Of a stretch of 7,378 nt of DNA, positions 1-6,603 are shown piece by piece. A program made the translations under genes and the position numbers. The DNA comes from an uncultured Chloroflexota bacterium (lineage in GTDB: Bacteria > Chloroflexota > Anaerolineae > B4-G1 > DUEL01), in assembly GCA_937138275.1 (NCBI GenBank), contig CAKZOY010000502.1, positions 1 through 7,378 of the forward strand, read 5' to 3'. The stretch's first letter is position 1. The number at the start of each line of letters is the position of its first letter. The notes under the pieces are model-generated. The model was not told where the DNA came from and did not search any database. It saw nothing but the letters and a program-made list of their open reading frames with translations.

Positions 1-54
1 CTACCGACTACCCACTACCGACTACCGACTACCCACTACCCCCTACCGACTATT
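1..54. repeat. Heptanucleotide tandem array (CTACCGA/CTACCCA)
   Basis: Seven full 7-nt units start at 1, 8, 15, 22, 29, 36 and 43, each beginning CTACC and varying only in the last two bases (GA, CA or CC). A degenerate partial unit ends at 54. The array probably continues past the left edge. The unit at 43-49 supplies the stop codon (TAG on the minus strand) and the last codons of the FAD/[2Fe-2S] gene. Every unit reads TAG on the minus strand, and a period of 7 rotates the frame, so stops occur in all three minus-strand frames. The minus strand also has GG or longer G runs every 7 nt. Function unknown. Heptameric short tandem repeats (STRR) are described in cyanobacterial spacers; any relationship is inference. 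Confidence 0.9.
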
Positions 55-1470
55 TGCCCTCGCTGTCCGCTCTATCGCCTGCACAATCTTATAGTACCCG
101 GTACAGCGGCAGAGGTTTCCGGCGATCCCGTAGAGAATCTGCTCGCGGGTGGGGTTGGGCAGTTCCTCCAGCAGTTTCGCCCCGCTCATCAGGAAGCCGG
201 GGGTACAGTACCCGCACTGGACTGCTCCCTCGTCAATGAAAGCCTGCTGGATGGGGTGCAGTTCATCTTTCTGCGCCAGCCCCTCCACGGTGACGATCTG
301 GGCGCCGTGGGCGCGCGGCGCGGGGACCAGGCAGGAGAGCACGGCGATGCCGTCCAGCCAGACGGCGCAGGCGCCGCACTCCCCCTCACCGCATCCCTCT
401 TTGGTGCCGGTCAGGCCCAGGTCTTCCCGCAACATCCGCAGGAGCGTCTTACCGTTGGCCCCACGGATGACGTGGTTCTGCCCATTGACGGTGCACTCTA
501 TCGGCTCATCGCCGCCGACGGTGTGGCAGACGGTCTTTCCCGCCAGGCGGGGGAATCGGCCATCGGTGCGTCCCCAGAGGAGCGGGAAACGGTCGGGGAA
601 ACCCTCCCGTTCCCGGCCCTCGGCGATGGCGGTCAGCGCGCGCCGGACCAGCGCGCGCACCATATCCCGGCGATAATCCGCCCCGGCGCGGATATCGTCT
701 ATGGGGACGGCGGCGCGGGCCGCCAGATCGGCCGCCTCGGCGATGCGCTCGTCGGTGAGGGGGCCGCCGACCAGCACCCCTTCGGCCTCACAGGCCCGGA
801 TGACCGTGGGGGCCACGCTGCCCAGGGCGATCCGCGCCCGCGTGACGACGCCCCGTTCCCGCCGCACCACCACCGCGGCATTGACCACAGAGACCGCCAG
901 CGCCTGGCGCAGACTCAGTTTCATAAAGACGCCCCGTTCGTCCGGGGACATTGCCGGAATCCGTATCTCGGTCAGCATCTCGTCGGGGGCCAGGTCCACC
1001 AGCCGGACCCCCCTGCAGAATCCCCCGATGGGGACCTGCCGCTCCCCGCGCGCCGACCGCAGGACCAGGGTGGCCCCCAGCGCGACCAGCGGGGGGATGG
1101 TATCTCCGGCTGGGGAGGCGGTGACCAGGTTGCCCCCCAGCGTGCCGCGGTTGCGGATGGCGGGAGCGCCGACTCTCCAGGCCGCCAGCGCCAGCGGGAA
1201 TGCCCGTTCCCGGACTGTGACAGAGGCAGCCAGCCGGTTGTGGGTGACCAGTGGCCCCAGGCGGAGCATATCCCCGTCCAGAGCGACACCATCCAATCCC
1301 GGCACCCGGCTGATATCTATCAGGACTGATACCTTTCGCGTGCCGCGCGTCAGTTCCACCAGCAGGTCTGTCCCACCGGCGATCAGGCGAGATTGGGGAC
1401 CGTACTTCGCCAGCAGGGAAAGGGTCTCCTCCAGAGAGGTAGGAGTGTAGTACGTCTGCCAGAGAGCCAT
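43..1470 (-). CDS. FAD-binding (CoxM-like) and [2Fe-2S] (CoxS-like) fusion subunit of a molybdenum hydroxylase
   Basis: This 475-aa protein carries the electron-transfer part of a xanthine dehydrogenase/CO dehydrogenase-family enzyme. Residues 1 to about 285 are the FAD subunit, with AGGTD at 31-35 and RNRGTLGGN at 106-114, both typical flavin-binding motifs. Residues about 325-475 are the small iron-sulfur subunit. The ferredoxin-type cluster ligands are C360, C365, C368 and C380, and the second cluster ligands are C419, C422, C454 and C456, so all eight cysteines are present. In the family, electrons pass from a molybdopterin subunit through both clusters to FAD; that large subunit is absent here. 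FAD and FeS subunits are usually separate (about 290 and 160 aa), or fused FeS-first as in classical xanthine dehydrogenase; here FAD comes first. The ATG at 1470 is chosen because AGGAGG lies 6 nt upstream; an in-frame GTG at 1488 overlaps that site. The substrate cannot be told. Confidence 0.92.
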   Translation of the reverse strand: MALWQTYYTPTSLEETLSLLAKYGPQSRLIAGGTDLLVELTRGTRKVSVLIDISRVPGLDGVALDGDMLRLGPLVTHNRLAASVTVRERAFPLALAAWRVGAPAIRNRGTLGGNLVTASPAGDTIPPLVALGATLVLRSARGERQVPIGGFCRGVRLVDLAPDEMLTEIRIPAMSPDERGVFMKLSLRQALAVSVVNAAVVVRRERGVVTRARIALGSVAPTVIRACEAEGVLVGGPLTDERIAEAADLAARAAVPIDDIRAGADYRRDMVRALVRRALTAIAEGREREGFPDRFPLLWGRTDGRFPRLAGKTVCHTVGGDEPIECTVNGQNHVIRGANGKTLLRMLREDLGLTGTKEGCGEGECGACAVWLDGIAVLSCLVPAPRAHGAQIVTVEGLAQKDELHPIQQAFIDEGAVQCGYCTPGFLMSGAKLLEELPNPTREQILYGIAGNLCRCTGYYKIVQAIERTARANSR

Positions 1471-1476
1471 CGGAAA

Positions 1477-1482
1477 CCTCCT
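1477..1482 (-). promoter_or_regulatory. Shine-Dalgarno site deciding the start of the FAD/[2Fe-2S] gene
   Basis: AGGAGG on the minus strand, 6 nt before the ATG at 1470. It rules out the longer GTG start at 1488, whose second to fourth codons would contain this site. Confidence 0.85.
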
Positions 1483-1534
1483 GTACACCAGATGAGGTCG
1501 GCGGCCGCGCTCGGAGCGAGGCTACCTCTTCCGT

Positions 1535-1564
1535 AGAGTATACTCTCTTTTGGCAGTTCGGCAA
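1535..1564 (-). promoter_or_regulatory. Candidate sigma-70 promoter with -10 inside a 12-bp palindrome
   Basis: On the minus strand a -35-like TTGCCG (1559-1564, 4/6 match) is separated by 16 nt from TATACT (1537-1542, 5/6 match). The -10 lies inside the perfect palindrome AGAGTATACTCT (1535-1546). Transcription would start near 1530 and give a leader of about 60 nt before the FAD/[2Fe-2S] gene. The leader has a short GC-rich inverted repeat (GAGGT...ACCTC, 1494-1528) that could fold. A palindrome over the -10 would suit a repressor operator, but it could be chance. The promoter suggests the gene is at least partly independent of the upstream cluster; no terminator is visible between them. 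Confidence 0.45.
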
Positions 1565-1576
1565 CCTGTACCGTCC

Positions 1577-1945
1577 CTACTCCACGTATACCTCCACCCG
1601 CTCGTTATCCTCCAGGTCTTCCACATCCACCATCTTGCCCTCCACGCCGCTGGTGATCGCTTCCGCCAGTTCCTTCCAGTTCACTTCGGCGTCCGGGGCG
1701 AAATGCTCCGCAAACTGGAGCCCCCATTTGACCAGTTGCAGAGGGACGCTGATGTTGACCTTGGTCCGTCCGGTGGTCAGATCGGTCACACGGACGCGCA
1801 GGAAGCGCCCCCCTCCCCGGTAGGCGGAGTCCGCGGAACTCTCCCGGCGACCGCCGATGGAGCGCAACAGTGCCGCCGCCTCCTCCGCAGTGATTTTCCC
1901 CTCCTCCAGCATCTGCAGAATTTTCAGGCGTTCTTCGGACGTCAT
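1577..1945 (-). CDS. SHOCT-like hairpin protein (YvlB-related small protein)
   Basis: This 122-aa protein opens with a SHOCT-like helical hairpin (residues 3-31, core EEGKITAEEAAALL), a short module seen at the ends of YvlB/DUF4097-type and DUF2089 proteins and thought to mediate protein contacts. A loop rich in Gly, Ser and Arg (about 32-47) follows. A conserved alpha/beta domain (48-122) includes RVRVTDL, a KVNISVPL strand leading into a helix, and an acidic C-terminus ending VEVYVE. There is no signal peptide or membrane segment, so it is probably cytoplasmic. The ATG at 1945 is preceded by AGGAGG (1953-1958) with a 7-nt gap; the GTG at 1969 lies upstream of that site and is rejected. It is the last gene of the cluster, 46 nt after the MFS stop, with a heptamer array in the gap. 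Exact role unknown. Confidence 0.85.
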   Translation of the reverse strand: MTSEERLKILQMLEEGKITAEEAAALLRSIGGRRESSADSAYRGGGRFLRVRVTDLTTGRTKVNISVPLQLVKWGLQFAEHFAPDAEVNWKELAEAITSGVEGKMVDVEDLEDNERVEVYVE

Positions 1946-1959
1946 GGTTGGACCTCCTG

Positions 1960-1990
1960 TATTGCGCACTGCGTATTGCGTGGTGCGTGG
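1960..1990. repeat. Heptanucleotide array (NNNTGCG)
   Basis: Four 7-nt units share TGCG: TATTGCG (1960), CACTGCG (1967), TATTGCG (1974) and TGGTGCG (1981), followed by a decayed TGG. The array fills almost the whole spacer between the MefA-like MFS stop (1992-1994) and the ribosome binding site of the SHOCT-like gene (1953-1958). The word differs from the other arrays in the window, but the period is the same. Function unknown. Confidence 0.75.
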
Positions 1991-1991
1991 T

Positions 1992-3257
1992 TCACGTCAA
2001 CTCCGGGAGTGCAGAGGTAACTGTTGCCATCTGGTCTTCCATATAAACGATGGCGGGGATGAAAAACGATGCCGCTCCCATCAGCATGCAGACGGCGCCG
2101 CCGACCAGAAACCAGACCTGCACCCCCAACCGGTCGGCCACCGGCCCGGCGATCAGCGTCCCCAGAGGCATCATCGCACCGGCTATACTGCTGATCGCGG
2201 TGAAGATGCGCCCCTGCAATTCCGGCCGTACCCGCGCCTGAATGATGGCAAACACCGGCCCGTTGGTAATGGGGTTCATCACTCCGGCGAGGAACATCGC
2301 CACCAGCGCAATGAAAAAGCCCGCCGGAGGTACGACGCCCAGGACCAGCACCCCTATCCCCATCCCGACCAGGCCCATCAGCGTGGTCAGAATCCGTCGG
2401 CGGAAGCCACCCCATCCGCTCAGGATCAGCCCACCGGTCACGACGCCGATCCCCCACGCCGACTCCATCCATCCCAACTCCAGCGCCCCTTTGCCGAAAT
2501 GGCGGGTGACCAGGATGGGCATCAGGGCGAATCCGGGGTTGATGGTGAAGTTGATGACCGTCGCCATCAGCAGAAGCGACCGGACGCCCGGCCGTTGCCA
2601 GATGTAGCGCAGCCCCTCCCCCACCTCCTGGATCAGGGAAGACGGAGCGCCGGCCCGACGGTGCACCGTCGGCTGGGGGATGGGGATGAATAAGAGCGGC
2701 AGGACCGCCAGCAGCGCCGTGGCCACGTCTATAGCCAGGATGCTGTAGAGGGGCAGGATGCCCCAGAGTATCGCCCCCACCGGCGGTGCGACGATCTGCA
2801 GCGCCCCGTTCAGCGTCTGGTTGAGGCCGGCGACGCGCGCCAGATGCTGTTCGGGGACCATCAGCGACGTGGATGCCTGCATCGCCGCCCAGTGGAAGAC
2901 GCCGCCCACCGCCCGAACGAACATCACCGCGAAGACATGCCCGACCTGCATCGCGCCGGCCGCGGCCAGCGCGACCAGCACGACCATGGTCAGGGCAATG
3001 ACGCTATCCGCCACAATCATCACCATCCGCCGACTCCAGCGGTCCACCAGCGCACCGGCAAAGGGGCCCAGAAATACCTGGGGGAGCAGGGCGACCATCG
3101 TCGCCAGGGCCAGCACCGTGGCCGATCCGGTCGTCTTCGTCAGCCACCAGACCAGGGCGAACTGGACCAGCATGCTGCCGAAGAGGGAGAAGGCCTGCCC
3201 GGTCCAGATGGTGAAAAACCGGGCCGCCCAATGGGCAGGAAGTTCGTTCCGGGTCAT
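1992..3257 (-). CDS. MFS transporter, MefA-like (MFS_3) efflux family
   Basis: This 421-aa integral membrane protein has the usual MFS length and about 12 hydrophobic segments. The N-terminal FFTIWTGQAFSLFGS followed by LVQFALVWW is characteristic of the macrolide-efflux-like MFS_3 group. The motif A loop between helices 2 and 3 is at about 68-77 (GALVDRWSRR), with a matching half-motif at 371-377 (GPVADRL). The family signature around 134-160 (VPEQHLARVAGLNQ, then APPVG) is intact. A basic loop near 197-225 joins the two six-helix halves. Members export macrolides or other hydrophobic compounds by proton antiport; the substrate here cannot be assigned. The ATG overlaps the preceding gene's TGA as ATGA, with AGGAGG 4 nt upstream, so translation is probably coupled to the HExxH membrane protein. 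Confidence 0.93.
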   Translation of the reverse strand: MTRNELPAHWAARFFTIWTGQAFSLFGSMLVQFALVWWLTKTTGSATVLALATMVALLPQVFLGPFAGALVDRWSRRMVMIVADSVIALTMVVLVALAAAGAMQVGHVFAVMFVRAVGGVFHWAAMQASTSLMVPEQHLARVAGLNQTLNGALQIVAPPVGAILWGILPLYSILAIDVATALLAVLPLLFIPIPQPTVHRRAGAPSSLIQEVGEGLRYIWQRPGVRSLLLMATVINFTINPGFALMPILVTRHFGKGALELGWMESAWGIGVVTGGLILSGWGGFRRRILTTLMGLVGMGIGVLVLGVVPPAGFFIALVAMFLAGVMNPITNGPVFAIIQARVRPELQGRIFTAISSIAGAMMPLGTLIAGPVADRLGVQVWFLVGGAVCMLMGAASFFIPAIVYMEDQMATVTSALPELT

Positions 3258-3757
3258 TTATCCTCCTGTCGCCACCAGCGTACCAGCAGATAGGTGTTGA
3301 ATACGAGCACCATCAGGGCCACCAGCCGCACCGGCCACGGCGACCACCCCACGGCTGCCACGGCGTCCACGTCGCCGCCGATCAGAAGGGAAAGGACAGC
3401 GAAATACAGCGGGTCCAGGCATAGGAAAAAGATGGCGGCGTACCAGATGCCCCCGTTGACCAGCGGCCAGCGGGTCCAGAGACGTTTCCGATTCAGGTAG
3501 ATGGCATAGCCGATGAGCACCGTTACCACCGCGGGTGCCCAGGCAATGGCGAGCCAGTGAGCCCCCACCCGCTCCGCAACGGGGGTGGCGTAGACAACCT
3601 GGCTGGTCCCCCAGCCGTTCGTCAGGAAGCGGAACTCCAGCATGCTCTCGCCCAGCGCCAGGGCCATCAGATAGTGCACGGTCTCGTGGACGGCATTGTG
3701 GAGCAGCGCGACCACCACGAAGGGGATAAACATCAGCAGACGTTTCCGAAGGTCCAT
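3254..3757 (-). CDS. Small integral membrane protein with HExxH motif (possible M50-like metalloprotease)
   Basis: A 167-aa protein with about four hydrophobic segments (roughly 8-36, 66-88, 100-126 and 142-162). The first contains HETVH at 24-28, an exact HExxH zinc-binding motif inside a membrane helix, as in site-2-protease-type (M50) and related putative zincins. The third segment has L-D-P at 114-116 and ends in GGDVD (127-131); one of these aspartates could be the third metal ligand, by analogy to the downstream Asp of M50 enzymes. That is inference, and no clear NPDG-type motif is present. The start has a GAGGTGA site overlapping the preceding MFS stop 8 nt upstream, and the stop overlaps the next MFS start. 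Lying between two transporters, it may process or assist a membrane protein or small peptide. It could also be an inactive fold relative. Confidence 0.8.
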   Translation of the reverse strand: MDLRKRLLMFIPFVVVALLHNAVHETVHYLMALALGESMLEFRFLTNGWGTSQVVYATPVAERVGAHWLAIAWAPAVVTVLIGYAIYLNRKRLWTRWPLVNGGIWYAAIFFLCLDPLYFAVLSLLIGGDVDAVAAVGWSPWPVRLVALMVLVFNTYLLVRWWRQEDK

Positions 3758-3765
3758 AGTTCACC

Positions 3766-5022
3766 TCACATCGCCAGGGATTCCGACCGGGTTGCCATCC
3801 GCGGCTCCGCCCGACCGAAGAGGGCCAGCAGAAGCAGCGAGGCCATCAGGTAGGTCGTACCGGTCGTCAGGAAAAGGGGCGGGAAGCCGAAACTGCGCTG
3901 CACCAGGCCGCTGATGCCCGGCCCGATCCCCTGCCCCACGGACCAGGTCACTCCGATCATCGCGCCGACGGTCCCCCGCTCCTCCTCGCGCACCCGTTCC
4001 ATGGCGAAGGCGGTGTACAGGGGTCCGGCCATATTCATCAGCATCGCCCGCAGCCAGAAGGCGCCGATGGCGACGGGAAGGACGGGGACGAACCCCAGCG
4101 CCATCAGGAAGGGCAGGGAAGCCAGTTGGGTGAAGACAACGGTCCGCACTTTGCCCCACCGCTCCGCCAGGACCGGGGCCAGCAGGGTCGCCGCGCCCAT
4201 CAGGAGTTGGGAGACGGCGAAGGTCAGGCCCAGGAGCGCATCGGGAATCCTGAACCGCTGCTTGAAAAAGACGTTCAGGTACGGGATGAGCAGGCCGGCC
4301 CCCAGGCCGAGCACCAGTTCCGGCGCCAGCAGGGCCAGCACATCCCGCCGGAGGGGAAAGGAGCGGAGAGAGAAAGCAGGGCGCCCCCTCTCCGGCGCCG
4401 GGGCGCGCTCCTCCCGAATCATCAGCAACGGAATCAGGGAGAAAGCCATGACCCCCTCGGCGGTCAGGAGGGTGGCGCGGTAGGCGGTAGCGCTCTCCGC
4501 CGGAACGTTCAGGAGACGGCCGAACAGGGACGGGAGCGGCCCGCCGAGGGCGCTACCCAGAAAGGCCATCAGCATGGAAAGGCCGGACTGCAGGCTGAAG
4601 AGGGTGGCGCGCTCATCGTCGGTGGCGTTTTCGGCCATGAAGGCCGGACCGGCGGACATGAAGAGCGCGTTCCCACTTCCATAGAAGACGGCCGCCGCAA
4701 CCAGCGGCCAGTCCACCGGCGAGAGGGCCAGCAACAGGGTACCGATGAGGGAGCACAGGCCGCCGATAACCATCGCCCGCTTCCGCCCGGCGCGGTCCAC
4801 CAAGACCCCCATGGGGAGCGCCAGGAGCAGGGCCGAAAGGCTCATCGTGGACATCAACAGGCCCAGGAAGGCGGTATCGTTGCCCCGGGCCAGGACGAAG
4901 AGGTTCAGGAACAGGATGAAGACGCCACTGCCCAGCGCGCTGGTGGCGGTCATCAGGAGAAAGAGTTTGGCATTGCGCCGCAACCCCGCGGCGCGACGAA
5001 TCTGACGGGTGAAAGGGTTCAT
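3766..5022 (-). CDS. MFS transporter (MFS_1-type efflux or uptake permease)
   Basis: A 418-aa membrane protein with about 12 hydrophobic segments. Canonical motif A is at 72-82 (GVLVDRAGRKR) between helices 2 and 3, and a weaker C-half counterpart lies at about 284-290 (VLAERWG). A basic cytoplasmic loop (about 203-227, rich in Arg, Pro and Glu) separates the halves. It differs clearly from the MefA-like transporter two genes downstream: it lacks the FFTIWTGQ start and the VPEQ...AGLNQ signature, so the two are not recent duplicates. The ATG at 5022 follows a GAGGTGA site, 14 nt after the DUF4097 gene stop, which supports co-transcription. The substrate is unknown; general drug-export-like permeases are the closest description. 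Confidence 0.9.
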   Translation of the reverse strand: MNPFTRQIRRAAGLRRNAKLFLLMTATSALGSGVFILFLNLFVLARGNDTAFLGLLMSTMSLSALLLALPMGVLVDRAGRKRAMVIGGLCSLIGTLLLALSPVDWPLVAAAVFYGSGNALFMSAGPAFMAENATDDERATLFSLQSGLSMLMAFLGSALGGPLPSLFGRLLNVPAESATAYRATLLTAEGVMAFSLIPLLMIREERAPAPERGRPAFSLRSFPLRRDVLALLAPELVLGLGAGLLIPYLNVFFKQRFRIPDALLGLTFAVSQLLMGAATLLAPVLAERWGKVRTVVFTQLASLPFLMALGFVPVLPVAIGAFWLRAMLMNMAGPLYTAFAMERVREEERGTVGAMIGVTWSVGQGIGPGISGLVQRSFGFPPLFLTTGTTYLMASLLLLALFGRAEPRMATRSESLAM

Positions 5023-5036
5023 TCGTCACCTCGCGA

Positions 5037-6257
5037 TCAGCGCCCTTCCAGGGCAGCGATGAGTTCGGCGGCCTGCTCCGGGGTGATTTTTCCCTCTTCC
5101 ACCAGCCGGAGCACCCGCAAGATTTCCTCGTCCACGGCGGCAGGGCGGGCCGGTTGGGGACGTTGCCCGCTGGCCCGTTGCCAGCGCCGCTGGGCCCGTT
5201 CGGCCTGGATGCGGGCCCGTTCCGCCTCCCGCCGGGCCCGCTCGGCCTCCCGTTCGGCCTCCCGGCGCGCCCGCTCAGCCTCCCGATCTGCGGCCTCCCG
5301 CGCCTGCCGGGCGTAGCGCTCCGCGGCTTCGCGGGCCCGTTCGGTGGCCTGCTCCACCCGGCGGCGGATTTCCTCCTTATCCACCGCGCGGAGGGCCTCC
5401 TCCAGACGGACTTCCAGCGTTGCCATCGCCTGGGCGATGCTGGCCTCCACCGCCGCCCCAATGCCCTCCACCCCCGATGCCCACGCGCCCCATTCGGCCT
5501 CTTCGGGCATCTCCGGAAGGAGCAGGATGTGTCCGGCGGCGGCGATTTCCAGCAGGGCCTCGCCGTCCCCCAGCACCGCCACCATCGCGCCCTCCTCCCC
5601 GGTCAGGTCCAGGCCGGGGACAGTGGAGCGGATGTGGCCTCCGGCGCGCAGGACCAGGCGCACGCTGGCGTCGGCGGGAATCATAATGCGAGCCCTGCCG
5701 CCGACCTGAAAGCGGTAGACCGCGCCGGAGACATACGGTGGGCGCAGGGTGAGATCGGCGCCCACCGTCCCGGCCGTCGCGCCGCCCCGCAGGCCCGCCG
5801 CATACAGGTCGCCCCGCACCGCGCCGACGGTGAGGGGGCCGTCCACCTCCCGCAGCCGCGCGTCTCCGAAGACCTCGCCGATGCGCATCGCTCCGGCGGC
5901 CCCGTGGACGAAAAGGTCGCCGTAGATTTCGCCCAGGTCCAGGGGGCCGACCTGGCGCAATGCGGCGTCGCCAGAGACCGCGCCCACGGTCAGCGGGTCC
6001 CGGACCCGCCCGATGCGCAGGTCGCCCCGGACGGCGGAGAGGGTCAGGCAAGCATCGCGGGGGCAGACCAGGCGCGCGTCGGCGCGCAGGGTCAGGAAGA
6101 GGGCCTCCCCCTCCTGACGGGAGACAAGCGCGCTGGCGCCGTTGCTCAGGGAGATGGTCAGGTGTGGCTCATCGGCCCCCTGGATGGTCAGATCGCCCAC
6201 GCATTCCTCCACGACGACCGTGGGCGAAAGGGATGTTTCTATCGTTTTAGTCCACAT
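5037..6257 (-). CDS. DUF4097 beta-repeat protein with coiled coil and C-terminal SHOCT-like hairpin
   Basis: A 406-aa protein in three parts. Residues about 1-250 form a beta-rich DUF4097-like region containing a ladder of V-x-G-D turns at 75-79, 93-97, 110-114, 128-132, 146-150 and 164-168, a period of about 18 residues that suggests a beta-solenoid. Residues about 284-362 form a highly charged Ala/Glu/Arg coiled coil with repeated AERARRE heptads and an 11-residue step. Residues 376-406 are a SHOCT-like hairpin (EEGKITPEQAAELI), nearly the same as the N-terminus of the 122-aa protein at the end of the cluster. No signal peptide or membrane helix is seen, so it is probably cytoplasmic. The start has GGAGG 6 nt upstream. 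B. subtilis YvlB combines DUF4097 and SHOCT-like parts; the long coiled coil between them is notable here. It may act as an oligomeric scaffold or regulator; function is not established. Confidence 0.87.
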   Translation of the reverse strand: MWTKTIETSLSPTVVVEECVGDLTIQGADEPHLTISLSNGASALVSRQEGEALFLTLRADARLVCPRDACLTLSAVRGDLRIGRVRDPLTVGAVSGDAALRQVGPLDLGEIYGDLFVHGAAGAMRIGEVFGDARLREVDGPLTVGAVRGDLYAAGLRGGATAGTVGADLTLRPPYVSGAVYRFQVGGRARIMIPADASVRLVLRAGGHIRSTVPGLDLTGEEGAMVAVLGDGEALLEIAAAGHILLLPEMPEEAEWGAWASGVEGIGAAVEASIAQAMATLEVRLEEALRAVDKEEIRRRVEQATERAREAAERYARQAREAADREAERARREAEREAERARREAERARIQAERAQRRWQRASGQRPQPARPAAVDEEILRVLRLVEEGKITPEQAAELIAALEGR

Positions 6258-6267
6258 CGTTCCTCCG

Positions 6268-6306
6268 GTAGAGGAGTAGACAAGGCATCAGTAGACAAGT
6301 AGACAA
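6268..6306. repeat. Octanucleotide array (GTAGACAA)
   Basis: Units GTAGAGGA (6268), GTAGACAA (6276), GTAGACAA (6291) and GTAGACAA (6299), with a 7-nt interruption GGCATCA (6284-6290). The array sits in the leader just upstream of the DUF4097 gene ribosome binding site. Its word and 8-nt period differ from the other arrays, but its placement is the same. Confidence 0.75.
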
Positions 6307-6310
6307 GGGG

Positions 6311-6358
6311 GTGTTCCCGTGGTATACCCGCACGAAATTCGGGACGGGGTGGGAACAC
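6311..6358. other. Inverted repeat (8-bp arms) in the spacer after the 74-aa gene
   Basis: Perfect arms GTGTTCCC (6311-6318) and GGGAACAC (6351-6358) enclose a smaller CCCG/CGGG pair (6327-6330 and 6340-6343). As minus-strand RNA it would form an 8-bp stem, an internal loop, a 4-bp stem and a 9-nt loop, beginning 5 nt after the stop codon of the 74-aa gene. No U run follows, so it is not a standard intrinsic terminator. It could protect an mRNA end, attenuate transcription or bind a protein. Confidence 0.4.
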
Positions 6359-6363
6359 GCCTC

Positions 6364-6588
6364 TTATCCCGCCAGAGGCTGGCGCCTGGACGGCGCGGTC
6401 GCCGGGGCAGCGTACCGTTCCTGCAGATACTGCCCCCACTCGGTCAGACGACGCCCCAGCCAGCGCAACGCCCGGCAGCGGAAGGTGTCCCGCGGTTCGC
6501 TGGAGAACGGAATGAAACGGGATTCCTCGGTTTCTCGCAGCAGGTCCCTGTTCCCTTTATAGAGGGCAATTATCTCCATCCACGGCAT
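6364..6588 (-). CDS. Small hypothetical protein (74 aa)
   Basis: Not recognised as a named family. The start is well supported: AGGAGG lies 7 nt before the ATG at 6588, and the gene follows the DUF2089 gene on the same strand. Residues about 4-20 could be a short helix. Residues 38-59 form a strongly basic, amphipathic stretch with aromatic positions (ALRWLGRRL, then WGQYLQERY), suggesting a membrane-surface or protein-binding helix. The tail (60-74) is Ala/Pro-rich and probably disordered. There is one Cys (C38) and no membrane-spanning segment. Its place between the regulator and the DUF4097 protein makes an accessory role in the cluster plausible. Confidence 0.7.
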   Translation of the reverse strand: MPWMEIIALYKGNRDLLRETEESRFIPFSSEPRDTFRCRALRWLGRRLTEWGQYLQERYAAPATAPSRRQPLAG

Positions 6589-6603
6589 CGTCCCACCTCC
6601 TGG

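Noticed and set aside
256..1329. Long plus-strand open frame (357 codons) opposite the FAD/[2Fe-2S] gene
   Set aside because: It is antisense to a gene with clear family motifs, has Gly/Arg/Asp/Gln-rich composition typical of GC-rich shadows, and shows no recognisable domain.
1486..1488. GTG start giving a 481-aa FAD/[2Fe-2S] protein
   Set aside because: The extra codons overlap the AGGAGG that serves the ATG at 1470, and homologues usually begin close to the ATG.
4126..5316. Plus-strand open frame (396 codons) opposite the MFS and DUF4097 genes
   Set aside because: It spans two real minus-strand genes and is low-complexity, Gln/Gly/Arg/Glu-rich, with no domain.
5154..6302. Plus-strand open frame (382 codons) opposite the DUF4097 gene
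   Set aside because: Its regular composition is the mirror of the coiled-coil and beta repeats on the other strand.
6311..6358. Intrinsic terminator for the 74-aa gene
   Set aside because: No U run follows the hairpin and the paired inner part is weak, so it is listed only as an inverted repeat.
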